DNA of 64,000 nt from Paragemmobacter ruber. GTDB lineage: Bacteria > Pseudomonadota > Alphaproteobacteria > Rhodobacterales > Rhodobacteraceae. Every line of letters starts with the position of its first letter. Within the stretch, counting starts at the first letter, position 1. Below, in pieces: positions 38,452 to 47,313 of the stretch. The translations under genes were made by a program, and so were the position numbers. The stretch covers positions 496,001-560,000 of the forward strand of contig NZ_JAAATW010000001.1 of NCBI RefSeq assembly GCF_009908315.1, given 5' to 3'. The notes beneath the pieces are model-generated. The model was not told where the DNA came from and ran no database searches. It saw only the letters and a list, made by a program, of their open reading frames with translations.

Positions 38452-38715
38452 ATGATGATGAGTTCCTATCGCGGCATGGCCGCAGCAACCCTGACGCTGG
38501 CCCTTTCCGTTGCGGTGGCCCCCCTGCCCGCGGCCGCACATATGGGTGATGGCGCCCCGGCGACGAAACAGGCGATCGCCACCGCGCCCGCATCGCCCGA
38601 AGCGGGTGTTGAAATGGCCCGCCGCGGGCGCGGTGCCGATGATGGCCCCGGCCATGTGCGCGGCGGCGGCAAGGGGCGTGGGCGCGGCGCCGATGACGGC
38701 CCCAACCACACCTGA
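38452..38715 (+). CDS. Small secreted protein with RGRGADDGP repeats
   Basis: An 87-residue protein with a signal peptide (MAAATLTLALSVAVAPLPAA, cleaved near AAAHMG). The mature C-terminus carries two copies of a short repeat, RGRGADDGPGH and RGRGADDGPNH, joined by a glycine/basic linker. ATGs at 38452, 38455 and 38458 share GGAGAAG. No family is recognised. It is divergent from the histidine kinase and may be its main output or part of its signal. Confidence 0.6.
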   Translation: MMMSSYRGMAAATLTLALSVAVAPLPAAAHMGDGAPATKQAIATAPASPEAGVEMARRGRGADDGPGHVRGGGKGRGRGADDGPNHT

Positions 38716-38771
38716 CAGGGGCGTGCCAGGGGGCGCCGCACGAACAGGCGAACCCTACAGCCGCCACAGAC

Positions 38772-38802
38772 CAGTATGCCCGGGCCTTGCCCGGGCATAC
38801 TG
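38772..38802. terminator. Bidirectional terminator-like hairpin
   Basis: A perfect 14-base inverted repeat (CAGTATGCCCGGGC / GCCCGGGCATACTG) around CTT lies between the convergent small secreted protein gene and ilvD. There is no T run on either side. Confidence 0.65.
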
Positions 38803-38829
38803 CAAATCATCCCGGCCAAGGGCGCCCGA

Positions 38830-40671
38830 TCAGGCGCCTTCGGGCAGCACCCGCACCGCGCCCTTGTCGGCCGATGCCGCGAACAGCGCATAGGCCTTCA
38901 GCGCCGTGGTCACCTTGCGCGGCCGCGGTTTGGCAGGCTTCCAGCCCAGCTTGTCCTGTTCCGCGCGACGGGCGGCCAGTTCGGCATCCGAGATGCGCAG
39001 GTTGATCGTGCGGCTGGGGATGTCGATGTCGATCATGTCGCCGTCACGCACCAGCCCAATCGCCCCACCCGACGCGGCCTCGGGCGAGGCGTGGCCGATC
39101 GACAACCCCGACGTCCCGCCCGAGAAACGGCCATCCGTCAGCAGCGCGCAGACCTTCCCCAGACCCTTCGATTTCAGGTAGCTGGTGGGATAAAGCATCT
39201 CTTGCATCCCCGGCCCGCCCTTGGGGCCTTCGTAGCGGATCACCACCACATCGCCGGCCTTCACCTCGTTGTTGAGGATGCCCGCCACCGCGTCATTCTG
39301 CGATTCGTAGACTTTCGCAGGGCCAGAGAAGACAAAGATCGACTCATCCACCCCGGCGGTCTTCACGATGCAGCCGTCCAGCGCGATGTTGCCTTTCAGC
39401 ACGGCCAGACCGCCCTCTTTGGTAAAGGCATGTTCCGCCGACCGGATCACGCCCTTTTCACGGTCGAGGTCCAGTTCGGCATAGCGCTTGTCCTGGCTGA
39501 AGGCGGTGGCCGAACGCACATTGCCCGGCGCGGCCTTGAAGAAATGGCGCACGCTTTCGTGGTTCGTGCGGCTGATGTCCCAGTGATCCAGCGCGGCCCC
39601 CATCGTGGGGGAATGGACCGTCACGCAATCGCGGTGCAGAAGGCCCGCGTTATCCAACTGGCCCAGGATCGCCATGATGCCCCCGGCGCGGTGGACATCC
39701 TCCATATGGACATCCTGTTTGGCCGGGGCGACCTTGCACAGACAGGGGACCTTGCGCGACAGGGTGTCGATGTCATCCTGATTGAAGTCGATCCCGCCTT
39801 CATGCGCGGCGGCAAGGATGTGCAGGATCGTATTGGTCGAACCGCCCATCGCGATATCCAGCGCCATCGCGTTTTCAAAGGCCTTCTTGTTCGCCACGTT
39901 GCGCGGCAGGATGCTTTCGTCGTTCTGTTCATAGTAGCGCTTGGCCAGATCGACGATCAGATGCCCCGCCTCGACGAACAGCCGCTTGCGGTCGCCATGG
40001 GTGGCAAGGGTCGATCCATTGCCGGGCAGCGACAGGCCCAGCGCCTCGGTCAGGCAGTTCATCGAATTGGCGGTAAACATGCCGCTGCAGGATCCGCAGG
40101 TCGGGCAGGCGGCCTTTTCGATCTCTTCCACCTCGGCATCCGAATATTTCTCGTCCGCCGCGACGACCATCGCATCCACGAGATCCAGCGCGATTTCCTT
40201 GCCCTTGATGATCGCCTTGCCCGCTTCCATCGGCCCACCAGACACGAAGACGGCAGGGATGTTCAGCCGCATCGCGGCCATCAGCATGCCGGGGGTGATC
40301 TTGTCGCAGTTGGAAATGCAGACCATCGCATCGGCGCAATGGGCGTTGACCATGTATTCCACGCTGTCGGCGATGATTTCGCGCGAGGGCAGCGAATAGA
40401 GCATCCCGTCATGGCCCATGGCGATGCCGTCATCCACCGCGATGGTGTTGAACTCTTTCGCCACGCCCCCCGCAGCCTCGACCTCGCGCGCGACCATCTG
40501 GCCCAAGTCCTTCAGGTGGACATGGCCGGGCACGAACTGGGTGAAGCTGTTCACAATGGCGATGATCGGCTTGCCGAAATCGCCGTCCTTCATGCCTGTC
40601 GCGCGCCAGAGGCCACGGGCACCGGCCATGTTGCGGCCATGGGTGGTGGTGCGGGAACGGTAGACGGGCAT
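38830..40671 (-). CDS. ilvD: Dihydroxy-acid dehydratase
   Basis: A 613-residue iron-sulfur enzyme converting 2,3-dihydroxy-3-methyl acids to the 2-keto acids of valine, leucine and isoleucine. The cluster cysteines are in [13 protein letters not shown] and [19 protein letters not shown], and SGGPMEAG and [11 protein letters not shown] are further IlvD/Edd signatures. GGAGATGCC precedes the ATG at 40671. It is apparently monocistronic; the FAH-family gene lies 70 bases upstream on the same strand. Confidence 0.96.
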   Translation of the reverse strand: MPVYRSRTTTHGRNMAGARGLWRATGMKDGDFGKPIIAIVNSFTQFVPGHVHLKDLGQMVAREVEAAGGVAKEFNTIAVDDGIAMGHDGMLYSLPSREIIADSVEYMVNAHCADAMVCISNCDKITPGMLMAAMRLNIPAVFVSGGPMEAGKAIIKGKEIALDLVDAMVVAADEKYSDAEVEEIEKAACPTCGSCSGMFTANSMNCLTEALGLSLPGNGSTLATHGDRKRLFVEAGHLIVDLAKRYYEQNDESILPRNVANKKAFENAMALDIAMGGSTNTILHILAAAHEGGIDFNQDDIDTLSRKVPCLCKVAPAKQDVHMEDVHRAGGIMAILGQLDNAGLLHRDCVTVHSPTMGAALDHWDISRTNHESVRHFFKAAPGNVRSATAFSQDKRYAELDLDREKGVIRSAEHAFTKEGGLAVLKGNIALDGCIVKTAGVDESIFVFSGPAKVYESQNDAVAGILNNEVKAGDVVVIRYEGPKGGPGMQEMLYPTSYLKSKGLGKVCALLTDGRFSGGTSGLSIGHASPEAASGGAIGLVRDGDMIDIDIPSRTINLRISDAELAARRAEQDKLGWKPAKPRPRKVTTALKAYALFAASADKGAVRVLPEGA

Positions 40672-40741
40672 GGCATCTCCTTGGTCTGGCGTATCGGGCC
40701 GACATGGCACTCGTGCCACGTCGGGTCAAGGCGCGGGCCTG

Positions 40742-41881
40742 CTAAAGAAGCCCGCGAGAGGCAAGATTGCGCATCAGGGCGCCCGCGCCGAAGGTCCATT
40801 CCGGGGCCTCGGTCGACAAGCGCACGGTATTGGTCAGCGATCCCAGTTCGGCGGCGGAGATCGTCACCACGTCGCCAAGATGATGGGTGAACCCCTGCCC
40901 CGGCGCATCCCGATCAAGGACCGGGGCGAACATCGTGCCGCAGTAAAGGACAAAGCCATCGGGATACTGATGATGCCGCCCGCGCGCCTGCGCCACCAGA
41001 TCGGCCGGATCGCGGCTGATCTCGGACATGGAGGATTGCCCTTCCAGAACAAAGCCGTCCTCGCCCTGCACGGTCAGGGACAGTTCCATCCGGCGCACAT
41101 CCTCGATCGAGAAGCTGTCGTCGAAGACGCGGATGAAGGGGCCAAGGCTGGCGGCGGCGTTGTTGTCCTTGGCCTTGCCCAAGAGCAGCGCCGACCGCCC
41201 CTCGACATCGCGGAGGTTGACGTCATTGCCCAGCGTGGCGCCCACGATGCGGCCTGACGAATCCACCGCCAGCACCACCTCGGGTTCGGGGTTGTTCCAC
41301 TGGCTGATGGGGTGCAGCCCGACGCTCGCCCCCCAGCCGACGGCGGCCATGGCCTGTGCCTTGGTGAAGACCTCGGCATCCGGGCCGATCCCCACCTCGA
41401 GATATTGCGACCACAACCCTTCCTTCTGCAGCAGGCGTTTCACCTCGGCCGCCTCGTCCGATCCGGGGACAAGGTCGCGCAGGCTGTCGCCGATCACCTC
41501 GGCCACGCGGGCGCGGATCGCTTCGGCCCGGGCAGGATCGCCACCGGCGCGTTCCTCGATCACGCGTTCGACCATGGAACGCGCAAATGTCACGCCGCAG
41601 GCTTTCACCGCCTGCAGGTCCACCGGGGCGATCAGGCGCGTGATCCCGCCCGTCGCCTCGACCGATGCCTGTGCAAGCCCGTCCAGTGACCCGATCACCT
41701 CGCCCGGGATGGATTCCACGAAACCGGGGATGTCTTCCTGTTCAAGAAGATCGCGCATGGTGGGCGCCTCGCGGGTCGTGATATCCACAACATCCGCACC
41801 GCGCACCGTCACCACTGCCGGGCCGATCCCCCGCCGCCACGCGCGGCCGACGAACATGCCCCCTTCCGGCAGGTTCAACAT
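40742..41881 (-). CDS. Fumarylacetoacetate hydrolase family protein
   Basis: A 379-residue protein. The FAH fold is seen in the C-terminal two thirds: EPEVVLAVDSSGRIVGATLG with the metal-binding acidic residues, then NDVNLRDVEGRSALLLGKAK and the terminal TISAAELGSLTNTVRLST. The N-terminal region (MRDLLEQEDIPGFVES) suggests the 2-keto-3-deoxy sugar acid dehydratase/hydrolase branch. It is possibly linked to the neighbouring dehydratase, but the substrate is not determinable here. Confidence 0.82.
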   Translation of the reverse strand: MLNLPEGGMFVGRAWRRGIGPAVVTVRGADVVDITTREAPTMRDLLEQEDIPGFVESIPGEVIGSLDGLAQASVEATGGITRLIAPVDLQAVKACGVTFARSMVERVIEERAGGDPARAEAIRARVAEVIGDSLRDLVPGSDEAAEVKRLLQKEGLWSQYLEVGIGPDAEVFTKAQAMAAVGWGASVGLHPISQWNNPEPEVVLAVDSSGRIVGATLGNDVNLRDVEGRSALLLGKAKDNNAAASLGPFIRVFDDSFSIEDVRRMELSLTVQGEDGFVLEGQSSMSEISRDPADLVAQARGRHHQYPDGFVLYCGTMFAPVLDRDAPGQGFTHHLGDVVTISAAELGSLTNTVRLSTEAPEWTFGAGALMRNLASRGLL

Positions 41882-42032
41882 TCCTTCCCCCCGAACTCCC
41901 CCAGTCGTTGCCGCCCTTTCTGCGCAGGGTCGGCGCGAAGGGCAGGCGCAGGAGGTTTATCGCCCCAACCTGCGCCCGGCAAGCCACAGAAGGTGCATTT
42001 CCGCGGCAGATTTAGCGGGTGCGGGGACGGCC

Positions 42033-42674
42033 CTAGCCGTTGGGAAGCAGGTAGTCGGCGTCCCGGCTTTCCGCCATCACCGTGCGGCCATTCGGCAGAT
42101 CATTTCCATCCAGTTTCCACGCGATTTCGTCCGCCGTCAGGTTGTAATGCATCCAGCGCGCCGCAAGCCGGGCGCGCAGGACAGCTTCGGGCACGTCCAC
42201 CAGAACCGCCACATCGAAAAGCGGGCGCAGCCGCGACCAGGGCGACCGCCCCAGCAGCAGATAATTGCCCTCGACGATGATCACCGGAACGGCCGCCGGG
42301 ATCAGGCGCGCCCCGGCGCGGGCGATCTCGATATCGCGGTCAAAGACCGGCACGGCGACGAAATCCTCGTCCCGCGCCCGGATGCGGTGCAGCGTATGAT
42401 ACAGGCCCCCGACATCGAATGTGTCGGGTGCGCCCTTGCGGGGGCGCAGGCCGGCGGGGACCAGATGCAGATCGTCATAGTGATACCCATCCATCGGCAG
42501 CACCGCCGCCATGTCGGGGGCATTCGCGTTCAAACGCGCGGCCAGGGTTTCGGCCACGGTGGACTTGCCCGATCCCGGCGCCCCGGCCAGCGCCGCGATG
42601 ACGCGTCGGCCCCCCGCGGCGCGGTCGGCCAGCAGATCGGCAAGGGCGGCGATGTCGATGGTTGGGGTGGTCAC
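42033..42674 (-). CDS. P-loop nucleoside/nucleotide kinase family protein
   Basis: A 213-residue kinase related to uridine kinase and pantothenate kinase. The Walker A loop ALAGAPGSGKSTVAETL is near the N-terminus, LPMDGYHYDD supplies the catalytic acid, and VPVIIVEGNYLLLG the Walker B strand. The start is a GTG at 42674 with GAGGTGCAAG upstream. In related genomes similar kinases stand by sugar transport operons; none is here. The phosphate acceptor is unknown. Confidence 0.82.
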   Translation of the reverse strand: MTTPTIDIAALADLLADRAAGGRRVIAALAGAPGSGKSTVAETLAARLNANAPDMAAVLPMDGYHYDDLHLVPAGLRPRKGAPDTFDVGGLYHTLHRIRARDEDFVAVPVFDRDIEIARAGARLIPAAVPVIIVEGNYLLLGRSPWSRLRPLFDVAVLVDVPEAVLRARLAARWMHYNLTADEIAWKLDGNDLPNGRTVMAESRDADYLLPNG

Positions 42675-42782
42675 CTTGCACCTCGGGTCAGGGATGATGA
42701 CCGGGCTTATAGCGCGGCTGTCGGTCTTGCGCACCCCCGCCCTCGGGAAAGGCCATCCGTTCCGGCCCCGGGTGGCTTTGCC

Positions 42783-42962
42783 TTAGTGGACCGGCTCACC
42801 CAGACGGCATTGCAGCAAAGCCACGAATTTTTCGCGGAACTCGGGCGTGCCGGAGAGGATCGTCATCACCTCATTGGCGCCCCACTGGCCCACATCAATC
42901 CGCCCGGTGCGCGACCATTCTCCGATAAGCGCCTGAAGTTCCGTCAATTCACGATCATACAT
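42783..42962 (-). CDS. Small hypothetical protein overlapping the KpsS-like gene
   Basis: A 59-residue acidic protein (MYDRELTELQALIGEW start, QCRLGEPVH end), mostly helical by appearance, with no membrane segment. Its ATG overlaps the KpsS-like stop codon (ATGTATGA), which is the main reason to accept it as a gene. The function is unknown; translational coupling suggests it belongs to the capsule unit. An in-frame ATG at 42992 would lengthen the overlap. Confidence 0.55.
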   Translation of the reverse strand: MYDRELTELQALIGEWSRTGRIDVGQWGANEVMTILSGTPEFREKFVALLQCRLGEPVH

Positions 42963-44361
42963 CGGTGCGTTCTGCCCTTTTCTTGTTGTCATGCCGGAAT
43001 AGCGGGGATGGGCTGGCGGAACAATTCGACTGAAGTCCCGCCGCAGGGTGCAAAAGGGGCCGCGCGGCGGGGCCTTCGTCCCATGGGGCGATAGGAAGGC
43101 CCATATCCCGCGCGCGGGCAAGGCGCGGTGGCGGGGTCACGAAGGCCCCGGCCGGGCGGGCAAGCCCGGCCTCAAGCAGGGCCGTGAAGGCCGCGACCCC
43201 CGCGCGCCGCCCCTCGGGCGAAAAGAAATCACCCCGCACATGCAGCGCCGCCGCCATCAGACGCACCAGCGCCGAAACCCCCGCCGGATCAGGCCGTTCC
43301 GGCCTCTGCCAAAAGGCATCAAGGCTGCCCTGATGGGTCAGACCCGGCATGTCATAGGTCGCAATCCCAAGGCATTTGACCGGGCAACCCGCCTGCAGGG
43401 CATGCAGGCCCACCGTGCTGTTGATCACCACACAGCCCGCCGCGCGCGACAAAAGCGCCGCAAGGTCGCCGCCGTCGAGGAACAAGACCCTGTCGCCATG
43501 TCCCTCTGCCGCCGCCACCTGCCGCGTCAGCCGCGCCCAAGGCACGCGCCCGTTCTCCATCGGATGCAGCTTCACGACCAGCGCCGCGTCGGGCGCCGCA
43601 TGGGCTGCGTGCGAACGGATGACCTGCTGCAGGAAGGCGCGCGGATCGCCAAAGGCGGAATTGGCGCGGAGCTGGTAATCACCCGCCATCTGCAGGGCCA
43701 GAATGTGGAACGGTCGCGCCCCCCCGGTCAGCCGGGCGACCAGACGCCGCGCCGGGCCCGCCGCCCGTGCCGCCGCCAGATGGCGCGGCAGATAGGACAG
43801 ATACTCCACCAACGGATGATCCACCCGATCCGGCCGGAAACGGGGGTAAAGCGGCCACAGGACCGCGTTGCCCAGATGATAGGCCATTTCCTGCACGGCC
43901 TCTTGCCAGAAGGGGTGGCGGAAGCGGCGCGTCATGTCTGGTTCGGGAAAACCCGCCGCCTTCTGGCACACCACCGACAGATCGTCGGGGAAATGGCTGA
44001 AGGCCGATTGCCCCCCCTCTTCCACCAGAATCCAGTCCGGGCGCAGATAGCCGAACTCATGCGAGACGCAGACCACGCCAAGACGCCGCGCCGCCCGCTG
44101 CGCGGCGACGTGATAGGGATGGCGATCCGCGAAATAGATCAGATGCGTCGTCCCCTGGGCGCGCATCCGTGCTTCGATCCATCCCTCCCAATCGGCGAGG
44201 CTGCCGCGATAGCTTTCGCAGTCGGGCCCGTGCCAGAACAGCCAGTCGCCGAAACACAGGTTCACGCGGCGCACGGCATGGCCGCGCGCCGCCAGCGCCC
44301 GGCCCAGATCGCGCGCGAAGGCCGAAGGATGGCCCTGCAGGAACATCACGCGCATGGCCAT
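42955..44361 (-). CDS. kpsS: KpsS-like capsule polysaccharide synthesis/export protein
   Basis: A 468-residue protein of the Capsule_synth (KpsS/KpsC) family: MRVMFLQGHPSAFARDLGRA, CFGDWLFWHGPD, the family segment LIYFADRHPYHVAA, and the EFGYLRPDWILVEEGG motif. In E. coli KpsS and KpsC are beta-Kdo transferases that build the linker between lipid and capsule. KpsC is not in this window. The exact start is uncertain; 44361 has GGGGCTG upstream, and ATGs lie further upstream. It faces away from the methyltransferase gene across 86 bases. Confidence 0.85.
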   Translation of the reverse strand: MAMRVMFLQGHPSAFARDLGRALAARGHAVRRVNLCFGDWLFWHGPDCESYRGSLADWEGWIEARMRAQGTTHLIYFADRHPYHVAAQRAARRLGVVCVSHEFGYLRPDWILVEEGGQSAFSHFPDDLSVVCQKAAGFPEPDMTRRFRHPFWQEAVQEMAYHLGNAVLWPLYPRFRPDRVDHPLVEYLSYLPRHLAAARAAGPARRLVARLTGGARPFHILALQMAGDYQLRANSAFGDPRAFLQQVIRSHAAHAAPDAALVVKLHPMENGRVPWARLTRQVAAAEGHGDRVLFLDGGDLAALLSRAAGCVVINSTVGLHALQAGCPVKCLGIATYDMPGLTHQGSLDAFWQRPERPDPAGVSALVRLMAAALHVRGDFFSPEGRRAGVAAFTALLEAGLARPAGAFVTPPPRLARARDMGLPIAPWDEGPAARPLLHPAAGLQSNCSASPSPLFRHDNKKRAERTDV

Positions 44362-44447
44362 CAGCCCCATCCCCATTGCATCCGGGCCAAGGCTGTGGTC
44401 TGCCATCGGACGATGCGCCGCGCGCGCGTTGCCGAAGGTGTTTTCCA

Positions 44448-45281
44448 GTGCCCGATCTTGTTCGTATCCGGCAGTCCGCTGCCCCAAAACCCATCCGGCT
44501 TGCGCTTCACCTGTTCGATCTTGCCGCCTATGAGGTGCTGTACAGGTTTTCGCCCGTGCGGCGGAAACGGTTCTTCAACGGGGGCTATCTGCCCCTCTCC
44601 CCCGATCTGCAGAGCGTGCCGGAACTGCAGGACGAGGCGGCGGCCGCGATGATGTATCACCTGCTGCTCTGCGACATGGTGGCGGGGCTGTCGCCCGATC
44701 CCGAGGCGATCCTTGATGTCGGATGCGGGCAGGGCGGGGGCCTTCTCTATGCGCATCGGCTGTTCCCGAATGCGCGGCTGCTGGGCACCGATCGCAATGG
44801 CACGGCCACCCGCATGGCGCGCCGTCTTCTGGATCGCACGGGCCTCGCCACCCTGCGCAAGGGCGGGGGCGATACCATCGCCTTCGCCGACCGCACGGCG
44901 GATTTTGTGCTCAGCGTCGGGGCGCCCACCTATTTCGGCCTGTCCCGCTATGTGGCCGAAGCGGCCCGCGTCTGCCGCCCCGGCGGGATCATCGCCTTTT
45001 CGGGCGGCTACAGGCAGGGCGATCACGCGGTGATCGAGGCCGAGTCGCGCGCTGCTGCACGGGATCAGGGCCTGCTGTTTCATGCCTATGCCAACATCAC
45101 ACCGCACACCTTTGCCGCGCTTGAGGCCGACATCCCGCGCCGCGCCGCCGAACTGGCCCGCGTGCCTTGGCCGTTCCGCGCCTATGGCTGGAAATGGGCC
45201 GACATGCCGGGCAGCGCGGAATACGAGGAATATGCCACAGGCCGCCGCGCGGATTTCGCCTGCGTCTTGCGCAAACCCTGA
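44448..45281 (+). CDS. Class I SAM-dependent methyltransferase
   Basis: A 277-residue protein. The SAM motif I is ILDVGCGQGGGLLYAH near residue 85, with LLGTDRNGTA as the acidic strand-2 end and AADFVLSVGAP-like motif (ADFVLSVGAPTYFGL) as motif II. The N-terminus LALHLFDLAAYEVLYRF is family-specific. No ATG fits; the GTG at 44448 is the best start. It lies between the KpsS-like and glycosyltransferase genes on the other strand, so it may methylate the lipid or glycan of the capsule. The acceptor is unknown. Confidence 0.75.
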   Translation: MPDLVRIRQSAAPKPIRLALHLFDLAAYEVLYRFSPVRRKRFFNGGYLPLSPDLQSVPELQDEAAAAMMYHLLLCDMVAGLSPDPEAILDVGCGQGGGLLYAHRLFPNARLLGTDRNGTATRMARRLLDRTGLATLRKGGGDTIAFADRTADFVLSVGAPTYFGLSRYVAEAARVCRPGGIIAFSGGYRQGDHAVIEAESRAAARDQGLLFHAYANITPHTFAALEADIPRRAAELARVPWPFRAYGWKWADMPGSAEYEEYATGRRADFACVLRKP

Positions 45282-45290
45282 CGTCACCGC

Positions 45291-47225
45291 CTAGTCCCTT
45301 GCCTGCCCGAATTCGCGCGCCCAATGCGCGCGATCCCGCAACGCGGGAAGCCGGTCGCGCCAACGCATCGCGGCCTTCTGCCGCGTCAGCCCGTAGCGCA
45401 GCGAAAGCCAAAGCGCGCGCGCCAGAAGGCGCAGGAACAGACCCTTGCGCGGAAGCATCACAAGACAGCGCCGCCCCTGCGGCTCCAGCGCCAGAAGATA
45501 GGGCGCGCCTCCGATGGCGAGCGGATCGGGGGCGCCGATCTGCAGCGTCGTGATCTGCCGGGGGCGCAGCCCGATCAGGATCCGCAGCGTCAGCAGGGCG
45601 GCCGATGTCACGGTCAGCGGGCGCGACGCGGCCACGTCATAGGCCGCGGGCTGGCGCATCCCCGCCACCTCGGGAACCTGCCGCCGATCCGGCATCGGCA
45701 AGACCTTCATCGCTTCGACCAGACGGCGGTGACGGGCGGCCCCGTTCGGGCGCAAGGCCACATCCGGGCCGCCAAGGAAATCGGCCACCGCCATGAGGCT
45801 GGCCGCAGCGGCACGGTAGCGGTGGACCAGCAGGTGGTGCATGGCCCAGCCCAGAACCTGCAACGCCCCGGGCGGCGGCGCCAGGGACGGATGTGAGGCG
45901 GCGGTGATCAGACCGTTGCGCAGATCGTAATACTGCACCATGCCCACATGCTTGTACCGCACCGAGGCATGCCAGACCCCCAGCCCGGGCAGCGGCACTG
46001 TCGGCACGCCTGACGCGCGCAGCCGCAGGCCATACTCGATGTCGTCGCCCCGCAGGAAGATGGGCGTCGGCAAACCACAGGCGCGTATCGCCCGCAGGGG
46101 GATCAGGCTGAACCACCACCCGTTGTAATGCACGTCGGGACAGCGGTCCCAGAATTGCAGCGCCCCGGGCGCTGCCAGATCAAGATGGCTTCCCTCCATC
46201 CGGGGCAGCCAGTTTTCACCCAGCCGCCCCCATGCCTCTTGCAGGCGGGCCGGGCATTCCAGCTCGATCGCCTGCCCGCCCACCACCACATCGGCGGCGG
46301 CATGGGCCGCAAAGGCCGCCGCACGCGCGATGATGCGCGGGTCCAACAGGATATCGTCATCCATCAGCAGCAGATGCGTGGGCGCCTCTGGGGCCTCCAT
46401 CGCCTCGACCATGGCGCGGGCAAAGCCGCCGCAGCCGCCCAGATTGGGTTGCTCCACGACGTGGAACAAGGGGCGGTCCAGCAAGGTGCGAAGGCCCTCG
46501 CCGCGGAAGGCGGGTCCGTGGTTCACGACATGGACGCGCAGGAGATCGGGCATCACGGTCGCCAGATCGGCCAGCGCGCGCGCGGTCGGTTCAAACAGCG
46601 CCTCGCGGTCATGGGTCACGATCCCCACGGCCAGCCGCACCTCGCGCGCGGGCGGGCGGTCAGAGACAAAGGCGATCTCGGCAATCCGCGCTTCCGACAG
46701 CGCTTCGACAGACAGGCTCAGCCTTACGGCATCGGCGGCCATCGCCTCGTCCCAGATCCAGCGGAGGCTCACCTCCACGTCGCCGGGATGATCCCAGACG
46801 GCAAGCCGCCGCGTCCGCCCGCCGGGAAAATGACCCACCAGCCGCAACCGCAGCGCCCCGTTCGCCCGGCAGGTGATGCCCACGCGCCGGATCCCCGCCC
46901 GCGCCCGCCAGAAATCGAGGAAGAAGGCGTTGAAAAAGGTATCACCCTCCAACCGTCCGCCCGGCGAAAGGTGCAGGCTGCCCCGTCGCCCAAGGCGGAC
47001 GCGGCTGGACGGGCCGAGATACAGCTCATTCGGCGCGCCCGGCATGGGGGAAAGCAGCACCTGCAGCCGATGCAGGCCCGCACGCCGGGCCGTCGATGGC
47101 GTTGGCGTGGCCAGGGGATCGGCAAACGTGCCCCTCGCTGACCCGGTATCGCGCAGAAGGTCTGCCTGATCGTCGGGATCCAGCAGCATCGGATGGTACA
47201 GTTCGCCCGAGGCATCCGCCATCAT
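45291..47225 (-). CDS. GlfT2-like galactofuranosyltransferase
   Basis: A 644-residue three-part glycosyltransferase. The N-terminal beta domain carries TFFNAFFLDFWRARAG, the counterpart of the GlfT2 NTYFNAF segment. The central GT-A domain has AVGIVTHDREALFEPTARAL, QPNLGGCGGFARAMVEAM and the metal motif LLLMDDDILLD near residue 288, then GDDIEYGLR. The C-terminal helical domain completes the family length. Mycobacterial GlfT2 polymerises galactofuranose from UDP-Galf. UDP-galactopyranose mutase is encoded 14 kb away in the same locus, which supports this donor. It is downstream of the PLP enzyme on the same strand. Confidence 0.83.
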   Translation of the reverse strand: MMADASGELYHPMLLDPDDQADLLRDTGSARGTFADPLATPTPSTARRAGLHRLQVLLSPMPGAPNELYLGPSSRVRLGRRGSLHLSPGGRLEGDTFFNAFFLDFWRARAGIRRVGITCRANGALRLRLVGHFPGGRTRRLAVWDHPGDVEVSLRWIWDEAMAADAVRLSLSVEALSEARIAEIAFVSDRPPAREVRLAVGIVTHDREALFEPTARALADLATVMPDLLRVHVVNHGPAFRGEGLRTLLDRPLFHVVEQPNLGGCGGFARAMVEAMEAPEAPTHLLLMDDDILLDPRIIARAAAFAAHAAADVVVGGQAIELECPARLQEAWGRLGENWLPRMEGSHLDLAAPGALQFWDRCPDVHYNGWWFSLIPLRAIRACGLPTPIFLRGDDIEYGLRLRASGVPTVPLPGLGVWHASVRYKHVGMVQYYDLRNGLITAASHPSLAPPPGALQVLGWAMHHLLVHRYRAAAASLMAVADFLGGPDVALRPNGAARHRRLVEAMKVLPMPDRRQVPEVAGMRQPAAYDVAASRPLTVTSAALLTLRILIGLRPRQITTLQIGAPDPLAIGGAPYLLALEPQGRRCLVMLPRKGLFLRLLARALWLSLRYGLTRQKAAMRWRDRLPALRDRAHWAREFGQARD

Positions 47226-47313
47226 TACCCCCTGCCCCCTGTGGTACAGGCCAGCGGCCCGTGCCTCCGCACCGGGTTGGCCACAGGGCGGCGCAGGTAG
47301 CAGGCCGCGCCCA

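Noticed and set aside
38776-40890. 704-codon open frame on the plus strand
   Set aside because: It is antisense to ilvD, which is a full-length conserved enzyme.
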